A stretch of 64,000 nt of DNA from positions 1,093,122 through 1,157,121 of the forward strand of contig CM069595.1 in the NCBI GenBank assembly GCA_035771175.1, read 5' to 3'. The position numbers and the translations under genes were made by a program. The stretch comes from Paratinospora sagittata (Eukaryota > Streptophyta > Magnoliopsida > Ranunculales > Menispermaceae). Below, piece by piece: positions 45,255-57,300 of the stretch (position 1 is the stretch's first letter; each line of letters begins with the position of its first letter). The notes below the pieces were generated by a model. It saw only the letters and a list, made by a program, of their open reading frames with translations. It made no database searches and was not told the origin of the DNA.

Positions 45255-48200
45255 ATGTCGGTCTCAGAAGCTTCATCTTCTTCAGAGCGAGATTTGGATC
45301 CTCTGTTAAAGGATCTATGCGAGAAGAAGCATAATTTCCGGAGGAACGTTGTTTCCTTGGCGGCTGAGCTTAAGGATGTTCGTTGTCGTCTTGCTTCGCA
45401 AGAACAGTTGTTCAGTAGAGAAGCTCAGACCAGACAGGCATGTGATTTGATGTTATTCCAACAGCTTGTTTTCACTTTTCATGATTGGTTTGAGAATGAG
45501 TTTAAGATTTTGCAGGTAGCAGAAACGAGGGCGAAGAGCATGGAGGAGGAGATATTTAGATTGCAGAAAAGTTTGGGAGAAAGGAACGAGCAGCTGCAGG
45601 CGTCAGCTTCTAACGCGGAGCCGGTAAGGATCATCCACTATTTGCACGATTCCCAAACTGGTTGGTTGATTGTGTGATAAAAGTCTTTAAGGCATTGTTA
45701 ATTTATTAGGATGAGCCCTCTGGAGTTTGGTGTTGCCCATTTAAGTCGGTCCACTACGTTTCAAAAAAGTTTTTGATTATTATTGATCCCCACAAACAAA
45801 ACTGCTAGCTATTTTTGTACTTTTTTTAGCTTCGTTTTTCTTTTGTGAAATGGGTTTTGATTCATCTAGTTTTAGCAATATTTTCTCAGTTCTTGTCATT
45901 CTCTACTACTATTTTTTGTTTTGTTTTGTTTTTGTTTTTAATGGGTACTCAATGGTGCATGAGATCCAGAAGAAAAAAATTATGGTATCAGTTGCAGGGA
46001 TTATGTATGAGACTTAGCAGATAAGCAACATATTCTATGTTTTTGATCTTGAAAAGATCTACTCCTTTTGTTTATTTCAACTTGGAAATACATTGCATAT
46101 ATGTATTCAGTTCTTGTTGTTATGTAAGGATGTCTTTAGCTTGGCTGCTACATTTGTAGATTTTTCTTAATTAAAGCGCCTTTTATGGCATTAGATCTGT
46201 TTTGTTCAGTTGATAATTATTGGACAACTGCTATTACTATGAGTGAACAACACTTTTTGCAAAGTATATTGGCTTAATTGGGCTTATAATTAGTTGACTC
46301 ATTATCATTTGCATTTACTGTAACTCTGATGTTTGGCTAAAATTTAATTGAAAACAGACAAATGAGGCAAAGCTAATATAGAGTAGGAGAAAATACTTCT
46401 ACTTACCATAACCTAATAATAGGTTATTAATTCTAATAATGATCATTTATGGGAACTTGATGAATTTGGCTGTGCATGGAGGTACTTTAGTCTATTAATG
46501 AAATCACCTTTAGGAGTTAAGTAGGGGTGGTCCATGGATGGATACATGTTTGGTGTGGGTATTGCCTCAATTGAGCTTTCAAGGAGGTTTGAAGGTCTTT
46601 CTGTGAAGCATAAGTTCTTTATTTGTCATTTATTCTTCAAGTAGTACACTGATTTTATTTGGTCTTCTATTATGGTCTTACAAAAAGGCATGTAATTCAG
46701 GTTGAAAACTTGCTGCTCGCTTAAAGTATTTTAGATGAGCTCTTCTCGTATACTTTCATGATGCTGGATGTGCATACAACCCCAGCTTTTACTATAAAAT
46801 CCATGCCCTTTACAACCCTAGCTTTTACTATAAAATTCATGCCCGTTACTATGTTATAGCCTATCTTACTTGGAGTTAGGTATGGGCGTCGGATACGGGT
46901 GTACTTATCTAGAGGTTCAACTTGTTTATTTTCAAATTTCAGTCATTTTGTTCTCTCACTTGAATGAATTGTCACTTATTAGTCATTTTGTTTTTTTATG
47001 CTTTCTTTTTTTTTTTCCATTGGAGAAAGTTCCACATGTCCATACCCATGTCATGTTATGAAGTATCGGACATTGATAGGTCGAGCTAAAGTAAAAAGTT
47101 CTGGTAACCTAACTAACACAATGTTACAGTAACTTGCATTAAAGGTGTTGCACGTTTTAACATCAGATAACAGTCATTACTAATTATTTCCAAAAAGGGA
47201 GTTAATGCTGTTATCTTCTAACTACAAATTGCACAAGATATACTATAGAAGTTGGAATAGATTCTACTTCAACATCTCTTTCATGTCCTGTTATTTTTTT
47301 CGTCCATGTGCTGACCTTATTTTCTGTAATGCAGTATCTCAAGGAGTTGGATGATCTAAGATCAAAGCTTTCAGCCACCCAAGCAACTGCAGATGCAAGT
47401 GCAGCCTCAGCTCAATCAGCTCAGCTTCAATGTTTGGCTTTGTCTAAGGAGTTAGATGTTAAGAACACTTCATTAAAAGAGCATGAAGATCGAGTTAATA
47501 GGCTAGGAGAACAATTAGAGCATCTACAGAAAAGTCTTCAATCTAGGGAGGCTTCTCAGAATCAGCTTAGAGATGCGGTAGTCAGAGTTGAAAAAGAGAT
47601 TATGCAAGCAGTTGCCAAAGCTGGGGCTAGTCAAGATTCTGAACTAAGGAAAATATTGGAGGAAGTTACACCCAAGAACATTGAGAAGATGAACAAGCTT
47701 TTGGCTGCAAAGGATGAAGAGATATCTAAACTGAGAGATGAAATTAGGATTATGTCTGCGCATTGGAAATTCAAAACTAAAGAATTGGAATCACAGGTAG
47801 GCCTTTGTGCATTGTACTGGTGTAATTCAGTAATGTTAATTTAGTAATGAGCAAGCTGCATTTCCCTTTGCCTGAGTGTTTGTTTTCTCTTTTTTTATGA
47901 GCTTTACCTGTGACAGATAGAGAAGCATCGAAAAGCTGATCAAGAGCTAAAGAAAAGAGTATTGAAATTAGAGTTCTGCCTTCAGGAAGCTCGCTCCCAG
48001 ACACGGAAGCTGCAAAGGGTATGTAACATGTTTCATATTGTATCTTGTTTCAAATTTAGTTAGATGTTTTTGTATGGAAGCATAAACCTCTAGACTGCAT
48101 TTCTTGAGTATCACTAATAAAAGTTTGTGGTGTTAGAAGACCTGGTATGGTGACTAGAGCCAGTTTATGTAATACGTTCTGCAGGTTTATGCAAACATAG

Positions 48201-48807
48201 ACCTATAGTTGTAGTTGTATATGGGCAAGTAAGAGGAAGAGGCCATATTGCTGTAGGACTAATTAAAAGTTTAGTGACTAGAACCATTGGATCTAATTCC
48301 TACAGTTGGATATTTCGGTATTGCCAAAATTCATGTAGCTGACATCATGGTGCTGAGAAAAAACTTGAGTTGAGTTGTTACTGCTAATTTGTGTTGAGTT
48401 TATGGTCCACTCTTCGTTTGTGATGCATGCTTAGACCAAGCATGACAGTAGCTGATCTTACAGTTGAAATCCTAAAAAAGGATTTCTGATGCAAGATTAA
48501 TTTTGCTTGCATCATCATATTCATATTGCCACGTTTTTTTCACTTGGAATTTCCAAAAAAAAAAATCTGGGAAATCGTTATATCTCCATCAAGCATGTCT
48601 CTCTTAGCTTTTATAAAAATGTTTCCTTTTCTATTGCAGATGGGAGAGAGAAGGGACAAAGCTTTGAAAGAACTTCGAGATCAGTTAGCTACCAAGAAAC
48701 AGGGAGTTGGTGGCAGTACTGAGAAGCAAAACTTCTGGGAAAGCTCTGGTTTCAAGTTTGTGGTTTCCATGTCTATGGTGGTCTTGGCGGTTTTTGCCAA
48801 ACGGTAG
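45255..48807 (+). CDS. NEAP: Nuclear-envelope-associated coiled-coil protein (NEAP family)
   Basis: Exons: 45255-45437, 45516-45623, 47335-47796, 47917-48018, 48640-48807, giving 340 residues. A short Ser/Glu-rich N-terminus leads to [26 protein letters not shown]. Long coiled coils follow through [17 protein letters not shown], and a C-terminal hydrophobic anchor (about 322-340, [18 protein letters not shown]) ends the protein. This order and length match the Arabidopsis NEAP proteins of the inner nuclear envelope, which interact with SUN-domain proteins and help set nuclear shape and chromatin organisation. A basic stretch near the end of exon 4 may serve as nuclear localisation signal. The start at 45255 follows a non-ATG codon in the same frame. 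The model removes a 78-nt segment as a GC-AG intron; keeping it would insert 26 hydrophobic residues into the coiled coil. Which NEAP paralogue this is cannot be decided. Confidence 0.93.
45438..45515 (+). other. Probable GC-AG intron, in frame and stop-free
   Basis: The segment begins gcatgt after CAG and ends gattttgcag before GTAGCAG. It is 78 nt, T-rich, and has no in-frame stop. Removing it joins TRQ to [13 protein letters not shown] as in NEAP proteins of other plants. GC-AG introns are a rare but known class. Confidence 0.7.
46776..46847. repeat. Tandem duplication of a 36-bp unit in NEAP intron 2
   Basis: Units at 46776-46811 and 46812-46847 both start acaaccc and share agcttttactataaaat. 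They differ at only a few bases. Confidence 0.85.
46861..47112 (-). mobile_element. TIR element, family member 2 (NEAP intron 2)
   Basis: Read on the opposite strand, it aligns with 33206-33562: both carry a ctat(g/c)ttac-type end, a gggtatggg / ggtatgggcg block, tctagaggt(c/t)c(a/g)acttgtt and agctaaagta(a)aaag. It is about 100 bases shorter, having lost part of the centre. Confidence 0.6.
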
Positions 48808-49538
48808 AGTTGCCTGTGGATGAAATACTGTTTCTTGTAAAGAAAAGAATAGATGATGCCATACTAGAGAAATTTTGAAAAATGATGTAGAGCCTCTTGT
48901 TCATGCTCATGGAAAATGCTGTACGAGCTTGGTGTACTTAAGACAGGAATGTATTTTGTTCAAATATATAACAGGTGTTACATTGATGATATGCTTTTGA
49001 GTCTATTTATGTTGGCTTTCTAACAAGCCTTTATACCCGTGATCATAGATAATTATAGCTTCATCCATTGAATAAACATAATGATATTAAAATTTGCAAT
49101 GTCATAGATAATCTTGTTAGCATGACTTTGGATTGCACCAACGCTAGAAGGGACTGGTTGTGATTGTTCAATACCCCATTGAAAAACAACATGAATGATA
49201 AGTAGTTCAACTAATGTGATCAATCTCATTGTATTCTCTCGCTGAAACATAATGGAGCTGCATAAAATGAACTATGTCACACTGCATATTTCCTCCCCAT
49301 AAAAGGCAAAACTAGCTATGAATAAACAAGCAGCAACTATTATATTTTTTTATACCTACGGTGCATGCAGTAGTAATGTATAGATATCTCATTATGTTAG
49401 TACTGGCCCTAAGCTAGAACCAAGGAGCAATAGGCAATTTCTTATTCTACAGAGAAGAAAGGCACAACCATAAGCTGCTCCACCTGAATCATGATGTTAA
49501 TCTCCTGACTGATCCCTCCATGTTTTGGAACTAAAAAT
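48808..49538. other. Convergent 3' flanks of the NEAP and X8 genes
   Basis: The two genes face each other tail to tail. The stretch holds their 3' UTRs and no further gene. Possible poly(A) signal variants are present, but none decides an end. Confidence 0.4.
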
Positions 49539-51992
49539 CTACATGTACATCATGAGTGTTAAAGTGACCAAGGATGAAGCAAGCACAATATATGTAAATA
49601 GTGGCTGCAGACTAGTTGCAACAGAATCTGAAGCGTTGACACCGGTTGGAGGTCCAAACCCTAACCCAAAAGTGGTTGGTGCAGAGGCTGTAGGTGTAGG
49701 GAAACTTGAATTTAACAATGATGGTGGTGTGGAAGTAGAGCTGCAAATCAAATTCTGAAAACATGAACAAGAAGCAACAAATATTGTACAAAAACAGTAC
49801 TTCTAGTCATGAGAAAAGAATCACTTTACCTAGGTGGTGTCCCCGCCGCTGTGTTTGGTGGTGTCCCTGCTGCCGTGTTTGGTGGTGTCCCTGCTGCCAC
49901 CGTTGATGATGAACCAGATGATGGGTAGATGCAAGAGCCAGTACCTATAGATGTTTCAACAAGACAAATATTAAGTAATTGGGTGCTGAATGGATCTTCT
50001 TGCAAATACAGACAGTCTTCATTATTGGGAAGTGTTAGAACAGAGATTTTCATAGCTGCACTTGGTGAAAAGCCATAAAAGAAACTTTTCTTCTTACTTG
50101 GATTGGTGTTAACTAATCCTGCAGTTCCTTTGAAATCGCAGCTGGTCGGAGCAGGATTCTTCTGATAGTAGCTGTTAAATGCATATGAGGCATGATTCTG
50201 ACGGGTATTAGGATTATAGCAACTCCCTGATGGCTGGATGGCAGAACAATCAGCCCCTCCCATCCCACATGCATAATCTATTCCTGCTTGAAGTGCACTG
50301 TCTGAAGCTCCCGTCTTTGCCACACACCAACTCTGACCTGAACCTGTCGGCGAAGTAGTTGCTGGTGGTGGCAATGGATTCGTCGGAGGTGTTGTCCCAG
50401 GTGGTGTGATGGGAATGCTGCCAGGCGGTGCCACCGGAGAATTGGTTGCCGGGTTGGTTGGTGGTGGTGTTGTAGGAACTGTGACTGGTGGAGTAACAGG
50501 ATTAGTAGGTGGTGCAGTGATGGGTGTGGTGACAACTGGGTTGGTTATGGGAGCTGCTGGAGGAGTAGTATTAGCAGAACCAGGATTTGTGGAGGGAACT
50601 GTGATGAATGTTGGCGAGGTATTCGCAGCAGGGATGCTAACCGGAGGTGTCTGAGAATTTATGCTATCATGTTGGGTGAGTTTGGTATCTGAGAGGGGGT
50701 GACTAAGGAGTTCTCTGTGTGAAAAATCAAACATCTGTTCTTCTTCTCTGTTCAGTTCCTTCTTCTCAGATTCTTGCATGGGAGATAATTCAACAAAAAT
50801 CCCAGTAACCCTGTTGAAGATATGACCATGGCTTTCTATTGATTCCTTCATCTTCTTATTGAACTGGGAAACTTCAACTGAACTGGGTACAACAGAACTC
50901 TTAACATTCAGAACAATGGGCACATCTCTGTAATGAAAAGCAGTAACAGCAGAAATGGCTGACTGAATTATCGTTCTGATGAATTGATCTCCCATGCTTA
51001 ATTCTCCATCTATCTTAGTTTCCAGGATCACGAAGGACCCACACTTTGATATAAAATGGGGTATCTGGTGCAGATCTCTTGCATGATGCTGTTGTCTCTC
51101 CAAACTCTCTAGAATTGGAAGGGAGAATATGGTTGAAACCTTCACTTTGTGTTCAAGATTAAAACTTTTAAGGACTAAAAGGATTGTTTCCAATGTGGGT
51201 AAGAGCAAAGGCAACTGTTCTTTAGCCACAGAGTAAGTACTGCTTGTGCTAACAACAATGCTTGTGACGCTTGTATGTTGTAGAGAGGCTGAAAGCTGAG
51301 TTTTGAGCCATGAGATGGCTGAAGCTTTTGATGTCCTTAGATTCTCAATTTGGGTTTCATTTAAGTAGAGATCAACAAGAACTCCACTATCAGATAGTGA
51401 ATCCAAAATTCTGTGATCTGCAGGAACAAAGACCTTAATCTGTGAGGGAAAGACCTTGTTTCTCTTCAGAAATGATATTGTCTCTCTAGGTGATGAAATT
51501 GCATGGTTTCTTCTTGCATCATAGGAAAAGCCCACCAGTGTTCCTGGAAGAAGATAAAAGCAAGATCCTATAAGAAAATCATCAACATCAAAAATAAAAA
51601 ATAACATTTGGTAACTCAAAATCTAAAATAAGCATTTAAACTGGCAACCTATAAGTTAAAAATGACCAAAACAGCATCTGATCATTAATAAAGAGATCTG
51701 AGAATTTATGGTAATAAACAGAATGTAGCGAGTAGTAAGAATGAGTTTTCCTCATTTAAGAAACTCCAGGATCTTTTGGGCCCAGAAGGGAAAATGCCTT
51801 TAATTTGCAAGCTATATACCAGATTCGTATGTCTGCCCAAGTGGTCTCAAAGACACAAATAAAACAAACAAGAAAACAGGTTTGAATAAAAAAAAAGAAA
51901 ACAGAAGTCAGGGGACTGTACTTACCAGAACACAGAGTGAGATATGAAAAGAAGAAGAAGGAAAGGAGCTTAGAAATTCCCAGAGACATCAT
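49539..51992 (-). CDS. GPI-anchored X8 (CBM43) protein with degenerate GH17-like N-terminal domain
   Basis: Four exons on the minus strand: 51926-51992, 50098-51543, 49830-49944, 49539-49740, giving 609 residues. A signal peptide (1-22, LLSFFFFSYLTLCSG) is followed by a domain of about 250 residues starting GTLVGFSYDARR that is laid out like a GH17 beta-1,3-glucanase. I do not see the usual catalytic glutamate motifs, so activity is doubtful. A Pro/Thr/Asn-rich linker (about 315-420) with repeated PPTNP leads to an X8 domain from W428, with the cysteines in WCVAK, YACG, ADCS, GSCYNP, TSCDF and GSCIYP. X8 domains bind callose; plasmodesmal callose-binding proteins share it. The C-terminus has three AAGTPP-type repeats, a small-residue region and a hydrophobic tail (LFTYIVLASSLVTLTLMMYM), as in GPI-anchored wall proteins. 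ATGs at 51989 and 52016 are alternatives. Confidence 0.88.
49833..49902 (-). repeat. Three tandem copies of a 24-bp coding minisatellite
   Basis: Units at 49833-49856, 49857-49880 and 49881-49902 (last one short) each read ggtggtgtccc(c/t)gc(c/t)gc. On the minus strand they encode the AAGTPPNT repeats between the X8 domain and the anchor of the X8 gene. Being whole multiples of three, changes in copy number keep the frame. Confidence 0.9.
49945..50097 (-). other. In-frame, stop-free intron inside the X8 domain
   Basis: On the minus strand the segment begins GTAAGA and ends CTATAG, is 153 nt, and contains no stop in the gene's frame. Removing it joins NTNPS to TGSCIYPSSG, restoring the normal X8 ending; retaining it would push 51 extra residues between the domain's fifth and sixth cysteines. 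Confidence 0.85.
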
Positions 51993-52558
51993 GAAAATCT
52001 GAAATTGGAAGAACACCCAAGAGAAAATATAATAGGATGTGTGGAGAGAGAGTGTTTAAGGAACAGATACACACACAGCAAGGGAAGAGCTCAGTGAAAT
52101 AAAAAGAGGGGGAGGAGGAGTGAGGGGAGAAGAAGAAGAGAAGAAGAGGAAAGCAGAAACAGAAAAGCGAGGAAGTAAAGCAGAGATGAGATAGAAAGGA
52201 AAAGAAAGTAAAAAAGAAGAAAAGGTAAAATTGTTAAGAGAGAGAGAGAGAGAGAGTATTAGCATTACTACACTATTACTTTGTCATGAAGAGGGTGGGG
52301 CAGGACTTAAATGAGCTGTTTGTTGTGTCTGGACACTATGGACTATGGACTAGGTGCTATAAAATTCAAAAAACCTACAGTGTCACTTTCATGTTAATTA
52401 AGAAAAGGAAGCAATAAAAGACAGAGAGAGAGGAAGAGACACCTGTGCAGTGCAGCTGTGTTGTGCAAAGGCCCATCCGCACATGGGCTAAAGCCAAAAT
52501 GACAGCTTTCCTTATCTTCGTTCATTCATTTAAATAAAAATTTCCAAAATTATTAAAA
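51993..52558. other. Leader and promoter region of the X8 gene
   Basis: It is purine-rich on the plus strand, hence CT-rich in the minus-strand transcript. It includes a GA/CT microsatellite at 52239-52258. CT-rich tracts are common near plant transcription starts. An in-frame upstream ATG at 52016 follows this tract. No other gene is seen. Confidence 0.45.
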
Positions 52559-52640
52559 CGTCGCCTGAGAGATTCGAACTCTCGCGGGGAAACCCCATGT
52601 ACTTAGCAGGCACACGCCTTAACCACTCGGCCAAAGCGAC
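52559..52640 (-). tRNA. tRNA-Ser (anticodon GCU)
   Basis: Read on the minus strand from 52640, GTCGCTT pairs with AGGCGAC to form the acceptor stem, with discriminator G at 52559. D-arm GGCCGAGTGGTTAAGGC, anticodon loop CTGCTAA with anticodon GCT, a long variable arm (ATGGGGTTTCCCC) typical of serine tRNAs, and T-loop GTTCGAATC are all present. There is no intron and no encoded CCA. It is nuclear-type and stands alone. Confidence 0.96.
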
Positions 52641-54351
52641 GCTCGTTGAATTTGTAACGCACTACATTATACAAATTGCTTGAATTAAGATACTTTTTCC
52701 AATTTAAACTAACAAAAAGAAAAACATCAATACGAAGAATGGCGAGTGAAGTGACACCAATTTCATCGTTCATCATCATATCGCACTCTTAAAAGAGATA
52801 ATCATCATACCGTACTCTTAAAAGATGTATCAAACTCATTCTTAACCTATTAATTTCCTTAAACCCTTAGAGCACCACGTTTGCAATGGATGTCAACTCC
52901 TGAATCTATAAATCACAAATTTCCAATTAATAAATGGGCTATATATTTAGACCAATAAATTTAAATCATAATATCCAATTTATTTCAGAGGTTAAAATTA
53001 TCTCTGCTTCTAAAAAAAAAAAAAAAGGTTTAGTTTCAACTCCGACATGTTTGAATAAACGATTTTTTTTTTTTTAAAGGATATCGGAATATCAACCTAA
53101 AAGATAATAAAGCAACCCACAAAAAGTGGCATAGCGTACTTTACACAACACTTGAATTTGTAATGGGAGGGAGTGAATGTGATGCTTGAAACAAAGATAG
53201 TATCAAGCAAATCAAATTTCCTCTTCGTCACACATTCACATATCTTTATTTATTAATGTATGCACGCAAGCAATATGCACTCATGACGTGTATATATCAT
53301 GCCATTGGAGCATCAAAGCCAAAGCATGTTTCCTTTACATTATGAGACCTTAAAAAGAAAGCTCTCCTCTTATCACACCAAACCTCAGCGCCGAAAGCAA
53401 AGTGCACAAAGACAACAAAAACAATAAAAAGGAAGGTGAGAGTGCATGAACGGTAGCAGACATAATATGTGAAGAGCTTTGCATATATGTGGTGACAAAC
53501 AATACACATATGCATTAGGCTCCCACTATTGCAAAGTCTGAGATAAAACAATGTACCCAACCTTACCTTCCACATTGGACGTGAGACCTTCAAGTTACAG
53601 TGAAGCAACCTCATGACGAAGAAAACGTCTATTTTTCACGAATGGTTATTATTAGTTGGGATGCTCCAAGGCATTGTTGGTTTATTGTATAATGATAGGT
53701 CTCACCCTCAAATAATTAAGTGTTGGACTTCTTGTTTGTCATCAATAAGAAACTATAATGATTTCACAACATTCAATTCATATATAATAGATAGAATGTG
53801 AGTTCTCCATTAGATCCAAAAAACACACAGGATTTTAAAATGATGATACATCCAAGGAAAAACATTATGCTTCTTTTGACCAAATAGAGTCTACTTTCTT
53901 TTCTTTTTAGCAGAAGAATCATGTCCTCGTTCTCATCAATCATCATGACAACTCCCACAAAATTAACTTTTATGTATTGTAATTAGGGAAAATGTATAAT
54001 CATGTAAATGTATTATCATGATAATAGGCAAGAAGAAATACAATTACAACTATAAATATAAACATATTTTTATTGTAATGATGAAAACATGAGCAACATT
54101 AACAGACTTCATCAATTTACAAAGCAACGGTTCTCTTTTCATTAATATTGTTACCAATTTTCAAGGCATAAATAAAAGCTCTCTTTCATTGATGATTCAT
54201 GAATAAGTGAGAACATGTAACATTTCATTCTACTTCTAACTCAACTCTTCATCTACAGCAATATACTCTATTGACTAGGATATATAACAAAAAAGGAGAA
54301 AGAAAAAGAGGGCAACCTCAAAGCAGACATGATTGGAAGACCATTCACTCA
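52641..54351. other. Intergenic region between tRNA-Ser and HASPIN
   Basis: AT-rich DNA with poly(A)/poly(T) runs near 53005-53025 and 53066-53076. Short ORFs at 53297-53614 and 53613-53801 have no recognisable features. The last 100-200 bases are probably HASPIN 3' UTR. Confidence 0.4.
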
Positions 54352-57300
54352 CTATCTTGATGATGCATTATCGATCAGCAAGTTGCTAAAGAAAGGATCA
54401 GAGATTACTTCTTTGGCTGAAGAGTAATTGTTGAGTCGTTTCTTTAGTGAACGCAAATCTCTTTCATCACTCGATGTTCGTTTCTGTTGCAACCACAAGA
54501 CTTATCAGTCACAAATCATGTTCTTATATATTTTGATAACAACTATTTAAATCATGATCAACAAAACAACCTGTTTACCTACAAAAGGATATTGCTAAAT
54601 TGACAAAAGAAGGAGAAGAAGAAGATTAATAGGAAAAAAAAAAAAATCATTATGAACTCACAAATGATTTCTTCAACAGTAAGATATCAACCAAGTATTG
54701 CAACCACAACACATTTGTCTTGGGGAAACTGTTTGATCATGTAGAGAATATGTTAAGAGTACAATTTATTCAACTTATGTAATTTTAAGAGAGTTTCTTA
54801 AAGCAGTAATTCTTCTCCCTCAAATGTATCAATTCATTAAAGAGGATGTATCAACAGCAATACCTCCCTTCCCAGCATTCTTCTGTTACCTCCTTCATCT
54901 TCCTGTATGTCTCGGCCTGCCATATGTAAATAAGAATATTTGAGTCGTAAAAGTCGAGAATGGTAGATTTTTTTCTTTTCTTTTTTGAATCTTCTCTTAC
55001 ACCCTTACTTGTCTATCTCCTTTAGGCCCCTCAAATAGCTCTGGGTCGCAAGATAGGTCCAAAAAATGTATAGCTTCACCTACGGAGAAAAAAAAAATCA
55101 TGAAGAAATTTTTTAAATCAACTGAAAGTTCACATCTGTCCTTCAAATATAATGTGGGTGCATGGATATGTTTTTACCAGTATTGATTCGGGAGAGTGTG
55201 AAATCAATTATAGATACCGACAAACCAAATGTTTGCACCAACATGTTCGTCCCCTCAAGAGTAAAAGGCATAGTTGCAGTGTCCATACGGCTTAAAAGGA
55301 TGTTACCCCTGTGGAGTTGTTCAAAAAGATCAGTGATCAAGAGTACAACAAATTAAACTGCATAATGAGTGGCTGAAGAACTATCACAAAGTTCTCGACA
55401 AGAACAATTATACCAATGCAGATCTCTGTGTTCAAATTCATAAGCAGCTTCTGCCACAGCTAAAGCAGCCGCAACCTGAAATGCATAATAAAAACAAAAT
55501 GCTGCGATGAAACAAAGGATAAGGTACACAAAATGGATTAGGTAATGGAAAAAGGCCACTTACCTGAACCATTAAACTTCGTGCTTCATCAAAGTTTAAG
55601 AGCACAAAGCTTTCGAGATCCTTGCCACCATGTGCTAGGACAAACACAATGTAACACTGGAGAAAATTTTATCAAATTGTCATTTTTCAACTACAATTAA
55701 AACATTAATTGGGGACAAAGCAGTAGTAATATTTGATCTATGAACTTTTGAAGTGGCATTGGGATGAATAGAATTGGATTAACAGAAAACAGAGATGGTA
55801 TTTTCAGAAATTCAGTTACAACCATCAACTATCCCAACTACATAAAAATAAATGGCCAAACTCCAACTACATAAGCAGAAGAGAACCTGTGTTCCTGAAA
55901 ATTCCCTCGGGTGGTCATTTTCCGATCCATGTTTTGCATCCCAATCTTCCCATGCTCTGATCAAGGCAGTATCATAGGAGCCTTGACATACCTGTAAACT
56001 GCCACAAAATAAAAATAAAAATAAAAAGACCAAGAAGGAGAAGCCCAAGAAGAAAATAAGATATTATCAATAAGTAAACAGATTGAAAGACACTTTATTC
56101 CCATATTGGTCGCAATAACATAGATGCTATATATGTGTGGAAGTTTAACCATGTAGGAAAAATCACAGAAGAATCCAAAAGATCATTTTGCATGCAATTT
56201 TTGTGACATCCAAAGATAGAGCCTACGAAAGCCATGTATGTTGTGGATACCATAGTAGTATATCTGGTCTCCAGTATTCCAGAGTTTTTATTTTTATTTT
56301 TTATTTTTTTTTTAGGAAGAAAAAATTACAGATACAAGTGCAGAAAGCATACTCTACTGTTTCGATGAAGTTTGTGCACGCATTGTCAACCTGCCCTCTT
56401 AAGCAGTTAAGAGTTTGGGCTAGTAACACTTCCTCTAGCACTTCAGCTGATCTCTGGAGCAAAGGAACATTGTGTCCATAAAGAAGTAAATAAAGCTGAT
56501 TGGATTATGAATTGTCTACAATAAATATTGTCAGTATCTTAAAAGTCTTGATAGACATAAAAGATTAACAACCTAAGAAGCCTTAATTTAAGCAGGATAA
56601 GAAACAAAATTTTGTTTACAAAGAATAAGTATTTGTACATACATCTTTTTTAGTTAAGGAGGAAGAGAATGATGCCACTTGACGCAATACAAGTTGGAAA
56701 GTCCAGATAAAATAGCAGTAGCACAACTATATCTTGATACATACGTACATATGTACATACATACATATGCATTTAATTTTCCCATTTTCTAGTATATTGA
56801 GTAGGATCCAAAGAAACTCTTGGGAACAAATTATGGCTAGCCTCATTACCTTTTGCACTTCTCCATTCACTCGTAAATCTCCATCAATAGGTACTATTTT
56901 GCAAACAGTTGCACCAGCTCTGAAGGCTTCTCCATATGTTCCTTCACCAACCTTGACTATATTGCCTGGATCACTGCTTTCATAGAAGCCCAAATATTCC
57001 ATCATAAAAGGATGAAAGATTTACATCCAAAACCACTGTTAAAACAGATAGAAAAGCACAGGCAATACTTTGAAAAGCACAGCAGCTGTCAAAAAACAAA
57101 CAACTAAGGAAGTGCTTGTTTTTAACATGGAAAAACTATTTTATTAGAAACAACAACAACAATAAGAGCACATAAATTGGAATAGATGATCTCATGAAAA
57201 GAGAAGAATAGAGCTAACCAGTACTGGGAGAACACATCCATTAGCACTGAAGGTGTTGATTGATGGCAAACTCTGAGCAGTGAAGCGAATGGGTCATGCT

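Noticed and set aside
53297..53801. Overlapping ORFs between tRNA-Ser and HASPIN
   Set aside because: Cys/Phe-rich, AT-driven composition with no motif, promoter or splice support.
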